From Brevundimonas sp. (GTDB lineage Bacteria > Pseudomonadota > Alphaproteobacteria > Caulobacterales > Caulobacteraceae), in contig JANJTI010000279.1 in assembly GCA_024711185.1 (NCBI GenBank), positions 1 to 12,790 of the forward strand: DNA of 12,790 nucleotides. The letters run 5' to 3'. Positions 6,250 through 12,790 of the stretch are shown here, one piece after another. The notes below the pieces were generated by a model, which was given only the letters and a program-made list of their open reading frames with translations, had not been told where the DNA came from and did no database searches. Made by a program: the position numbers and the translations under genes. Numbering within the stretch: position 1 is the first letter of the stretch; every line of letters starts with the position of its first letter.

Positions 6250-7161
6250 TCAGCGGCAGGGCGTCTCGAAGGCCCAGCGTATGGTCCGCGCCACGCCACG
6301 CGTGCCGGTTCGCACAAGCGGCCGGGCCGGCAGGGGCGAGGCCAGGCCATGCATGCGCCGCGCCCAGCCGGGCAGAAGGTCCACGCCCGCCTGCAGCACC
6401 AAGGCGCGGAACGGCCGGGCCGCGGGATTGCCGCCCTCTCTCGACAGCAGCAGGCGCGCCACCTCGCGGGTGCGATCGTCCACCCGAAGCTTCGCGCGCA
6501 TGCTCCGGATCAGCGCCCTGGCTTCGGACTCGCTCCGGGGCAGGGGATCGGCGCCGAGGCGCTCGCCGACCACGGCCATCTCGGCGAAGTAGCGGTCGCG
6601 GTCGGCCGCCGCCATGCCCGGCTCGCCGTAGCGAACCCACCCGTTCAGGAAGCTGGTCGTCTCGGTGACGTGCACCCAGGCCAGCAGCCCGGGTTCGTCG
6701 GCCCTGTAGGGCCTTCCGTCGGGCAGAACGCCGGCGACCCGAGCGTGAATGCGCCGGACCCGGTCGATGGCGGCCTGCGCCTCTTCGCGGTCGCCGTAGG
6801 TGGTCGCGGCGATGAAGCGGGCGGTGCGGCGCAGCCGGCCGTGCATGTCGGCGCGGAAGTTGGAATGGTCCCAGACGCCGGCCAGCACCGCGGGATGAAG
6901 CATCTGCAGCAGCAGGCCGGAGACGCCGCCAACCAGCATGCCGGCGACGTCGCCATGCACCCGCCAGGCCGCCGAGCCAGGGCCGAACAGCCCGTCGGGC
7001 CGCCGCACGACGGGTCGCTCCCCCTTCTGCGGGTCGTTGAACATGCGGACGACCCGGTCGGCGATGGCGCGTCGTACGGGTCGGGCCAGCCGGTCCGACA
7101 GCGGCTCACGGATCAGGGGCGGGCGGACCGTATGCGACATGGAGGCGAAACGCTCGCACAT
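6250..7161 (-). CDS. MpaB/DUF2236 family putative oxygenase
   Basis: A 303-residue protein of the oxygenase MpaB family (DUF2236), which includes latex-clearing protein and the fungal MpaB enzyme of mycophenolic acid synthesis. Characterised members are b-type haem oxygenases that cleave isoprenoid carbon-carbon double bonds, but most bacterial members have unknown substrates. Supporting blocks are GPGSAAWRVHGD (60-71), the helix LLLQMLHPAVLAGVWDHSNF (83-102), RLRRTARFIAATTYG (109-123) and RIHARVAG (137-144). Next come PYRADEPGLLAWVHVTETTSF (151-171), with H139 and H164 as plausible haem-site histidines, and then the family's usual helical C-terminal half. There is no signal peptide. ATG 7161 is favoured by GGAG (7171-7174) nine bases upstream; ATG 7140 has no such site. 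It converges with the HMG-CoA lyase and is divergent from the membrane protein at 7278. Substrate unknown. Confidence 0.85.
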   Translation of the reverse strand: MCERFASMSHTVRPPLIREPLSDRLARPVRRAIADRVVRMFNDPQKGERPVVRRPDGLFGPGSAAWRVHGDVAGMLVGGVSGLLLQMLHPAVLAGVWDHSNFRADMHGRLRRTARFIAATTYGDREEAQAAIDRVRRIHARVAGVLPDGRPYRADEPGLLAWVHVTETTSFLNGWVRYGEPGMAAADRDRYFAEMAVVGERLGADPLPRSESEARALIRSMRAKLRVDDRTREVARLLLSREGGNPAARPFRALVLQAGVDLLPGWARRMHGLASPLPARPLVRTGTRGVARTIRWAFETPCR

Positions 7162-7277
7162 CGCGCCGCGCTCCGCGACCTGCCGGCCAATTTCAGCGAC
7201 TGCTCAGATTTCGCTCATGCCCTTCATCGAGTCTCCGACGAGACTGGCCGCCATCCCGGAACGAGGAGACAGGGGCG
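7162..7277. promoter_or_regulatory. Divergent intergenic region with an inverted repeat
   Basis: This 116-bp gap separates the MpaB-like gene and the rightward membrane-protein gene. It contains a perfect inverted repeat AGTCTC-CGAC-GAGACT (7230-7245), 32 bp before the ATG at 7278. The repeat could be an operator or a hairpin in the 5' leader. The composition is locally less GC-rich around 7190-7220, which is where promoter elements would be expected, but no consensus stands out. Confidence 0.4.
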
Positions 7278-7838
7278 ATGACCATGCAGGCGGAGAACGG
7301 CGGCGGGCGGCGCGGCGGGGGCTGGTGGCGGGTGCTGCCCTGGGTGGGGGCCGCGGCCCTGCTGGCGGCGCCGGCGGTCGCCATGCGGCTGGGAGCCGAC
7401 GTGGACTGGACGGCCTTCGACTTCGTCGTCGCCGGCGTCATGCTGGCCGTGCCGCTGACGGTGTTCGAGCTGGCCCTGCGCGCCAGCGGCAGCCTCGCCT
7501 ACCGCGCCGGAGCGGTGGTGGCGCTGGGCACGGCCTTCCTGATCACCTGGTCGAACCTGGCGGTGGGGATCATCGGCAACGAGAACGACCCCATCAACCT
7601 GATGTTCTTCGGCGTCATCTTCATCGCCGTCGCGGGCGCCTTCCTCGCCGGATTCCGGGCGAAGGGGCTGGCCGTCGCCATGACGGTCACGGCCGCGGCG
7701 CAGGCGGCGACCGCCGTCGTCGCCCTGGTCGGGGGCGACTTCGTCTTCGTCATCATCGGCGTGTTCATGACCGGCTGGCTGATGTCGGCCTGGCTGTTCC
7801 GCAAGGCGGCGGAGGAGGAGGCGCGGGCGAGGGGTTGA
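7278..7838 (+). CDS. Conserved hypothetical multi-pass membrane protein
   Basis: A 186-residue inner-membrane protein with a short Gly/Arg-rich cytoplasmic N-terminus, then hydrophobic segments at about 19-36, 47-68, 77-98, 107-126, 131-152 and 155-174, and a charged C-terminal tail (KAAEEEARARG). WTAFDFVVAGVMLAVPLTVFEL, AYRAGAVVALGTAFLITWSN and VGIIGNENDPINLMFFGV resemble a small uncharacterised membrane-protein family common in proteobacteria. I know no biochemical function for it. The start is ambiguous between ATG 7278, served by GAGGAG (7263-7268), and ATG 7284, served by AGGGG (7271-7275). It is followed after one base by the sterol-desaturase-like gene, so the two very probably form an operon. 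Confidence 0.8.
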   Translation: MTMQAENGGGRRGGGWWRVLPWVGAAALLAAPAVAMRLGADVDWTAFDFVVAGVMLAVPLTVFELALRASGSLAYRAGAVVALGTAFLITWSNLAVGIIGNENDPINLMFFGVIFIAVAGAFLAGFRAKGLAVAMTVTAAAQAATAVVALVGGDFVFVIIGVFMTGWLMSAWLFRKAAEEEARARG

Positions 7839-7839
7839 A

Positions 7840-8610
7840 GTGCGGCGGCTTGCAGCCGGCTCCAAGCAGGCCGATGCTCAAGCCATGCTGTTTCTGGTCT
7901 ACTTCGCGACCTTCGCCCTGTTTTCGGTGATCTTCACGCGCGAGGTCATCGCGCCGGCTTCGGGCGCCAGCTGCGACAAACGTTGGCGCCTGTATGCGGG
8001 TGTCCTGAACACCGTGAATCTCGTCGTGGTCGTCGGAGCGGGGCTGTTGTTCGACGGCTGGATCCGCGGGCATTCATTGCTCGCCCTGGACGGGCGGCTC
8101 GACATCGTCAGCAGCAGCCTCGTCACTTTTCTGGCCGCCAGCTTCGTCGCCTACTGGCATCACCGCCTGATCCATCGAAGCGACAGGTTGTGGCGCTGGG
8201 TGCATCAGCTTCATCACAGCCCAAGCCGGATCGAGGCGCTGACGGCCTTCTACATCCATCCCTTCGACGGGCTGCTGGCGGCGCTGCTGAACGCCGCCGT
8301 CGCCTATCTCGTGCTCGGGGTCGGGCCCGCGGCCGCAGCCCTCGCCCTGCTCTACGTAACGGCCTTCAACCTTATCGCCCACGCCGACCTTCGCACACCA
8401 TGGGGCCTCGGGTTCATCGTGCAGCGGCCGGAGATGCACCGGGTGCATCACGAACGCGGAGTGCACGCCAACAATTACGGCCTGCCCCTGTGGGACCTGC
8501 TGTTCGGCACCTGGCGCAATCCGAAGGTCGCGCCGGCGCAGTGCGGCTTCGCCGACGACAAGGAGCGGTTGATTGGTCAGATGCTCCTGATGAAGGACGT
8601 CGAAGGCTAG
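7840..8610 (+). CDS. Sterol desaturase / fatty acid hydroxylase family protein
   Basis: A 256-residue membrane-bound di-iron hydroxylase-like protein. The family inserts oxygen or a double bond into lipids such as sterols, carotenoids, fatty acyl chains or ornithine lipids. The three histidine clusters are intact: HHRLIH (107-112), HQLHH (122-126) and HRVHH (200-204), with extra H140, H181 and H209. Family hallmarks are WVHQLHHSPSRIEALTAF, the NYGLPLWDLLFGTW block (212-225), and hydrophobic segments at about 16-33, 53-72, 90-106 and 142-180. GTG 7840 has GAGGGG (7829-7834) five bases upstream and lies one base after the previous stop. ATG 7885 would remove 15 residues and start right at the first membrane helix, which suits the family, but it has only a distant AGG. 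The stop shares CTAG with that of putA. The substrate cannot be read from the sequence. Confidence 0.9.
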   Translation: MRRLAAGSKQADAQAMLFLVYFATFALFSVIFTREVIAPASGASCDKRWRLYAGVLNTVNLVVVVGAGLLFDGWIRGHSLLALDGRLDIVSSSLVTFLAASFVAYWHHRLIHRSDRLWRWVHQLHHSPSRIEALTAFYIHPFDGLLAALLNAAVAYLVLGVGPAAAALALLYVTAFNLIAHADLRTPWGLGFIVQRPEMHRVHHERGVHANNYGLPLWDLLFGTWRNPKVAPAQCGFADDKERLIGQMLLMKDVEG

Positions 8611-11600
8611 AGGTTCAGCAGGGCCGGGTCGCCGCCCTGGGCGGAGATGTTGTTGCTGATGGCCTTTTCGGCGGCGTAGCGGATCAGGCTGTACGGACCG
8701 CCGGCCTTGGGGCCGGTGCCGGACAGACCCTCGCCGCCAAACGGCTGGACGCCGACCACGGCGCCGATGATCGAGCGGGTGATGTAGACGTTGCCCGCGG
8801 GAACCAGACGCGCCACCTCGTCGGCGAAGGCCTCGATGCGGCTGTGCACGCCCAGCGTCAGGCCGTAGCCGCGGCTGGCCAGTTTCGCCGCCGTCTCGCG
8901 AAGCTTCGCAGGGTCGTAGCGGCAGACGTGCAGGATGGGGCCGAAAACCTCGCGCTCGAGGTAGTCGGGGGCCGGCACCTCGGCGATGGTCGGGGCGAAC
9001 AGGTGGCCCTTGTCGGCGCCGGCCGGCAACTGGGCGCGGGCGACGATCCTCGCATCGCCCTCCAGCCGCCTCAGGTGATCCTCGAGCATCTTCTTCGCGT
9101 CGGCGTCGATCACGGGCCCGATGTCGGTCGAGGGGTCGGACGGGTCGCCGACCACCTGGGCGGCCAGAGCGCCCTTCAGCCCCTCGATCAGCGCGTCGGC
9201 GGAATCGTTCGGCACGTAGAGCAGGCGCAGCGCCGAGCAGCGCTGGCCCGAGGAGCCGAAGGCCGACAGGATCACATCGTCGATCACCTGCTCCTTCAGC
9301 GCGGTGGTGTCGACGAACATGCCGTTCAGGCCGCCGGTCTCGGCGATGAAGGGGATGATAGGGCCGGGGCGCTGGGCCAGCGCGCGGTTGATCAGGGTCG
9401 CCGTATCCGTGCCGCCGGTGAAGGCGACGCCGTCGATGCCCGGATGCGTCACCAGCTTCGCGCCGACGGTCTCGCCGCGTCCGGGGACCAGCGCCAGCAG
9501 GTTGGGATCGAGCCCGGCCTTGCAGTACAGGCGCACCGCCTCGGCGGCGACCAGCGGCGTCTGTTCGGCGGGCTTGGCCAGCACGGCGTTGCCGGCGGCC
9601 AGCGCCGCCGCGATCTGGCCCGTGAAGATGGCCAGCGGGAAGTTCCACGGGCTGATGCAGGCGAAGACGCCGCGCCCGTGCAGGACCAGCGAGTTCAGCT
9701 CGCCGACCGGTCCCTGCAACGGCTGGGGCCCGCCGAAGTCGCGCTCGGCCAGCATGGCGTAGTAGCGGCAGAAGTCGGCCGCCTCTCGCACCTCCGCGAC
9801 GCCGTCGTTCAGCGTCTTGCCGGCCTCGCGGCTGAGCAGGGCGACCAGCCGGTCCATGTCGGCTTCCAGCGCGTCGGCCATGGCGCGCAGGATGGGGGCG
9901 CGGCCGGCGCCGCCGATGCGGTCCCATTTCACCTGGGCGCGGGAGGCGGCGTCGATGGCGGCGTCGATGTCGGCCCCGGTCGCCTCGGAGACGTGGCCCA
10001 GCACCTGGCGCGTGTCGAAGGGATTGGTCACCTCCTGCGGGTGGGTCCCGGCGCGCAGCTTGCCGCCGATGATGGGCCCGGAGGTCAGCTTCTCGCTGTC
10101 GACCTTCTGCAGGGCGAGGGCGTGCCGCTCGCGGTCGGCGGCCCGGGAGTAGTCGCGGCCCAGCGAGTTCTGGCGGTCCATATACATGTCCTTGGGGGTC
10201 GGGATCTTCGCGTGGCGGTCGGGGTGCGCCTCGACGGCGGTGATCGGGTCGGCGGCGACGGCGGCGGCCGGGACGCGCTCGTCCAGCAGGGCGTGGACGA
10301 AGGAGGAGTTGGCGCCGTTCTCGAGCAGGCGGCGGACGAGGTAGGGGAGCAGGTCCTCGTGCCCGCCGACGGGCGCGTAGGCGCGCACCGTCACCGGTCC
10401 GAAGGCGTCGCGGGCGGCGTCGTAGAGCGCCTCGCCCATGCCGTGCAGGCGCTGGAACTCGATCTTCACGCCGCGCTGGGTGGCCATGCGGTGCACGGCG
10501 GCGAGGGAGTGGGCGTTATGGGTGGCGAACTGCGAATAGATGTGCGGCGCCGCCTCGATCATCATCCGGGCGCAGACGAGGTAGTTGAGGTCGGTCGCGG
10601 CCTTGGTGGTGAAAACCGGATAGTCGACGCGGCCGAACTGCTGGGCGCGCTTGATCTCGGTGTCCCAGTAGGCGCCCTTGACCAGTCGCACCATCAGGCG
10701 ACGGCCGGAGGTCCGGGCGAGGTCGGCGACGCGGCGGATCGTTTCCGGGCCCCGCTTCTGGTAGGCCTGCACCGCCAGGCCGAGACCCTTCCAGTCACCC
10801 AGCTCCGGCTCGTGCGCGAGCCGATCGAGCAGCTTCAGCGACAGCGCCAGCCGGTCGGCCTCCTCGGCGTCCATGGTGAAGTTGATGTCGTGCCGCGCCG
10901 CGATCAGGGCGAGGCGCAGGACGCGGGGATAGAGCTCGTCCCGGACCCGCGCCTCCTGGGTCGCCTCGTAGCGGGGCGACAGGGCGGACAGCTTGACCGA
11001 GACGCCATGGCCGGCCTCGGGGCCCTGACCCTTTGCGGTCCTGCCCACCGCCTCGATGGCGTCGGCGTAGATGCGCTCGTAGCGCTCGGCGTCGGCGGCG
11101 GTGCGGGCGCCCTCGCCCAGCATGTCGAAGGAGCAGAGCCAGCCTTCGCGGTTCGAGCGCTTCAGGGCCGCCTCGATGGTGCGGCCGACGACGAACTGCT
11201 CGCCCATGATGCGGACGGCGGCGGCGACCGCCTCGCGGATGACCGGCTCGCCGAGGCGGCCGACGATGCGCTTCAGGAAGCCGGGCAGGTCGGTCTTCGC
11301 CTCCTCGTCGACGTCGACCAGCTTGCCAGTCAGCATCAGCCCCCAGGTCGAGGCGTTGACGAACAGGCTGTCGGACTGTCCGAGGTGCGAGGCCCAGTCG
11401 GCCGAGCCGATCTTCTCGGCGATCAGCCGGTCGCGGGTGTCCTCGTCGGGGGTGCGCAGCAGCGCCTCGGCGAGGCACATCAGGGCGAGGCCCTCGCGGG
11501 TGCCCAGAGAGAACTCCTGCAGAAAGCTCTCGACCACGCCCTGCTTCTTCTGGCTGCGGCGCGCGCCTGCCACCAGGCCGAGGGCGCTCTCCATCACCGC

Positions 11601-11735
11601 GGCGCGTGCGCCGGCGTCCAGCGGGGTGCGTTCGAGAAGGCCGCGAACGACGGCGGTCTCGTCGGCGAACTTGCCGGCGTCGAGGGCGTCCCAGTCCTGC
11701 GACAGGGCGACGGAGGGCGGGACGTGCGCGTTCAT
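8607..11735 (-). CDS. putA: Bifunctional proline dehydrogenase / P5C dehydrogenase PutA
   Basis: A 1042-residue bifunctional enzyme that oxidises proline to glutamate. The FAD-dependent proline dehydrogenase half (about 100-480) contains GVSVKLSALSPRYEATQ (from 244), MDAEEADRLALSLKLLD, RLVKGAYWDTEIKRAQ (around 350), ATHNAHSLAAV, and YAPVGGHEDLLPYLVRRLLE with NGANSSFV (about 447-475). The NAD-dependent aldehyde dehydrogenase half (about 560-1030) contains ISPWNFPLAIFTGQIAAALA, KPAEQTP, FTGG, ETGG with the general base E799, and SSGQRCSALR with the nucleophile Cys833. The length matches short (type A) PutAs. There is no N-terminal ribbon-helix-helix domain, so unlike the 1320-residue E. coli protein it should not repress its own gene. 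ATG 11735 has AAGGG six bases upstream on its strand. No Lrp-type PutR or PutP transporter lies beside it in the window. Confidence 0.97.
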   Translation of the reverse strand: MNAHVPPSVALSQDWDALDAGKFADETAVVRGLLERTPLDAGARAAVMESALGLVAGARRSQKKQGVVESFLQEFSLGTREGLALMCLAEALLRTPDEDTRDRLIAEKIGSADWASHLGQSDSLFVNASTWGLMLTGKLVDVDEEAKTDLPGFLKRIVGRLGEPVIREAVAAAVRIMGEQFVVGRTIEAALKRSNREGWLCSFDMLGEGARTAADAERYERIYADAIEAVGRTAKGQGPEAGHGVSVKLSALSPRYEATQEARVRDELYPRVLRLALIAARHDINFTMDAEEADRLALSLKLLDRLAHEPELGDWKGLGLAVQAYQKRGPETIRRVADLARTSGRRLMVRLVKGAYWDTEIKRAQQFGRVDYPVFTTKAATDLNYLVCARMMIEAAPHIYSQFATHNAHSLAAVHRMATQRGVKIEFQRLHGMGEALYDAARDAFGPVTVRAYAPVGGHEDLLPYLVRRLLENGANSSFVHALLDERVPAAAVAADPITAVEAHPDRHAKIPTPKDMYMDRQNSLGRDYSRAADRERHALALQKVDSEKLTSGPIIGGKLRAGTHPQEVTNPFDTRQVLGHVSEATGADIDAAIDAASRAQVKWDRIGGAGRAPILRAMADALEADMDRLVALLSREAGKTLNDGVAEVREAADFCRYYAMLAERDFGGPQPLQGPVGELNSLVLHGRGVFACISPWNFPLAIFTGQIAAALAAGNAVLAKPAEQTPLVAAEAVRLYCKAGLDPNLLALVPGRGETVGAKLVTHPGIDGVAFTGGTDTATLINRALAQRPGPIIPFIAETGGLNGMFVDTTALKEQVIDDVILSAFGSSGQRCSALRLLYVPNDSADALIEGLKGALAAQVVGDPSDPSTDIGPVIDADAKKMLEDHLRRLEGDARIVARAQLPAGADKGHLFAPTIAEVPAPDYLEREVFGPILHVCRYDPAKLRETAAKLASRGYGLTLGVHSRIEAFADEVARLVPAGNVYITRSIIGAVVGVQPFGGEGLSGTGPKAGGPYSLIRYAAEKAISNNISAQGGDPALLNL

Positions 11736-11849
11736 GGCGCGCCCTTAGCTCCTTTTTCCGGCGAGCGGGAGAGGGCGCGACGTCTCGCCAATGTCGCGGC
11801 GAGGCGCTAGACCGTGTCCCCGATCAACAGGCGGAGCCTTTCGGCCCAC
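11736..11849. promoter_or_regulatory. Divergent intergenic region, putA and GT4 genes
   Basis: A 114-bp head-to-head gap. Next to putA it contains AAAAAGGAG and AAGGG on the minus strand (ribosome-binding region). It carries a repeat GGCGAG (11760-11765), CTCGCC (11784-11789), GGCGAG (11798-11803), so the middle arm can pair with either flank and form two mutually exclusive hairpins. No promoter hexamers stand out. The two alternative folds could matter for a leader of either gene, or be GC-rich chance. Confidence 0.4.
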
Positions 11850-12790
11850 ATGCGCATCGTTCTGGCCACCGACGCCTGGGAGCCCCAGGTCAACGGCGTC
11901 GTCCGTACGCTGTCCCGGATCACGGCGGAATGCCGCGCCATGGGGCACGAGGTGGAGGTCATCGAGCCCAGCCAGTTCAAGACCATCCCGTGCCCCACCT
12001 ACCCGGAGATCCGGCTGGCGCTGGGGGCAGAGGAGGAGATCCGCGAGCGGCTGCGCGCCTTCGAGCCGGAGGCGGTGCATATCGCCACCGAGGGGCCGAT
12101 CGGCATCGCCACGCGGCGCATCTGCGTCGAGTGGAAGCTGCCGTTCACGACCAGCTACCACACCAAATTCCCCGAGTACGTCTCGGCCCGGTTCCCGATC
12201 CCGGTGCAGGTCGGCTACGCCTACATGAAGTGGTTCCACAAGCCGTCGGGACGGCTGATGGTGGCGACCCCGACGCTGCGCGACGAGCTGACCGCGCACG
12301 GCTTCCGCAACGTCTCGCCGTGGACCCGGGGCGTCGACACCGAGCAGTTCAATCCGGAGCTGGAGCCGATCTACGACCAGCTGGGCGGCGCGGACTGGCC
12401 GCGGCCGTTCTGGCTGAACGTCGGCCGGGTGGCGGTGGAGAAGAACATCGAGGCCTTCCTGGCGCTGGACCTGCCGGGGACGAAGATCGTCGTCGGCGAC
12501 GGGCCGGCGCGGGCCGAGCTGGAGGAGAAGTATCCCGAGGCGAAATTCCTCGGGGCGCGGTTCGGGGAGGAGCTGGCGCGCTGCTTCCGGGACGCGGACG
12601 TGTTCGTCTTCCCCAGCTGGACCGACACCTTCGGCCTTGTGATCCTCGAGGCCATGGCCACGGGGACGCCGGTGGCGGCCTATCCGGCCCACGGGCCGAT
12701 CGACATCATCCCGGGCTCCAACGCCGGGGCCATCGACAAGGACCTGAAGACCGCCTGTCTGGAAGCCCTGGAATGCGACCGCGGGGCGGT
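11850..12790 (+). CDS. GT4 glycosyltransferase, cut off by the window end
   Basis: The first 313 residues of a GT-B fold, family 4 (GT1-superfamily) glycosyltransferase. The N-terminal acceptor domain has MRIVLATDAWEPQVNGVVRT, IPCPTYPEIRL, VHIATEGPIG and PFTTSYHTKFPEYV (98-111). The donor domain has RGVDTEQFNP (160-169), WLNVGRVAVEKNIEAFL (188-204), VVGDGPARAELE and the nucleotide-sugar signature SWTDTFGLVILEAMATGTPV (256-275). The pattern resembles alphaproteobacterial enzymes related to MgtA, SqdX and the diacylglycerol glycosyltransferases that make glucosyl or glucuronosyl glycolipids. A membrane-glycolipid role is therefore a reasonable inference, not proven. ATG 11850 matches the family start; GGAG (11833-11836) is 13 bases upstream, rather far. 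GTG 11814 would add twelve residues with no better site. The frame is open at 12790; perhaps 50-70 residues are missing. Confidence 0.9.
   Translation, partial: MRIVLATDAWEPQVNGVVRTLSRITAECRAMGHEVEVIEPSQFKTIPCPTYPEIRLALGAEEEIRERLRAFEPEAVHIATEGPIGIATRRICVEWKLPFTTSYHTKFPEYVSARFPIPVQVGYAYMKWFHKPSGRLMVATPTLRDELTAHGFRNVSPWTRGVDTEQFNPELEPIYDQLGGADWPRPFWLNVGRVAVEKNIEAFLALDLPGTKIVVGDGPARAELEEKYPEAKFLGARFGEELARCFRDADVFVFPSWTDTFGLVILEAMATGTPVAAYPAHGPIDIIPGSNAGAIDKDLKTACLEALECDRGA

Noticed and set aside
6179..6640. Alternative C-terminus of the MpaB-like gene in another minus-strand frame
   Set aside because: A frameshift was considered because that frame stays open to 6179, but the frame ending at 6250 keeps family-like sequence to its end and the other frame shows no family similarity.
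7983..11810. Very long open frame (1275 codons) on the + strand opposite putA
   Set aside because: It runs across the end of the hydroxylase gene and antisense to the whole of PutA. Its translation is low-complexity, rich in Gly/Ala/Val/Arg/Asp, with no domain, as expected opposite a GC-rich gene lacking antisense stops.
1..12790. Mobile element, defence system, CRISPR, tRNA or rRNA
   Set aside because: I looked for transposase motifs, direct repeats with spacers, cloverleaf or rRNA signatures and compositional shifts, and found none. The window reads as uniform chromosomal backbone.

Overview
This window is very GC-rich chromosomal DNA (roughly 70% by eye), and nearly every codon in its genes ends in G or C. 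It carries PhaR, a short PutA without a DNA-binding domain, HMG-CoA lyase, ArnT-like and GT2 sugar transferases, an MpaB/DUF2236 protein, and an alphaproteobacterial-type GT4 glycosyltransferase. Together these suggest an alphaproteobacterium, most likely Caulobacterales (Brevundimonas- or Caulobacter-like). That placement is inferred from gene content, not from a marker gene. I see no tRNA, rRNA, CRISPR array, transposase, phage gene or plasmid gene.

Layout. Positions 1-393 hold no convincing gene but contain two strong potential RNA hairpins. A hemolysin III/TrhA-type membrane protein (394-1107, +) is followed by phaR (1163-1744, +). The phaR stop overlaps the start of a 118-aa protein of unknown function (1741-2097, +). 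A hairpin follows, then a tiny 22-codon hydrophobic frame (2157-2225, +). That frame converges on a four-helix membrane protein (2222-2665, -), which lies downstream of a GT2 polyprenyl-phosphate glycosyltransferase (2769-3497, -). Divergent from the GT2 is an ArnT-like GT39 membrane glycosyltransferase (3577-5253, +), whose stop overlaps the GTG start of an HMG-CoA lyase (5250-6170, +).

The second half begins with an MpaB/DUF2236 putative haem oxygenase (6250-7161, -). It is divergent from a membrane protein of unknown function (7278-7838, +), which is followed at once by a sterol-desaturase-family di-iron hydroxylase (7840-8610, +). That gene converges with PutA (8607-11735, -). Divergent from putA is a GT4 glycosyltransferase that runs off the right end (11850-12790, +).

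Functional themes are carbon-storage control (PhaR and its coupled partner), branched-chain amino acid and proline catabolism (HMG-CoA lyase, PutA), envelope glycan or lipid modification (GT2, GT39, GT4), and lipid or terpenoid oxidation (MpaB-like, sterol desaturase-like). It reads as ordinary chromosomal backbone; I find no defence, secretion or mobile island. The points most worth a second look are the 22-codon frame with all sense codons G/C-ending, the phaR-coupled 118-aa protein, the unusual metal-site residues in the TrhA homologue, and two convergent gene pairs whose stop codons share one CTAG.
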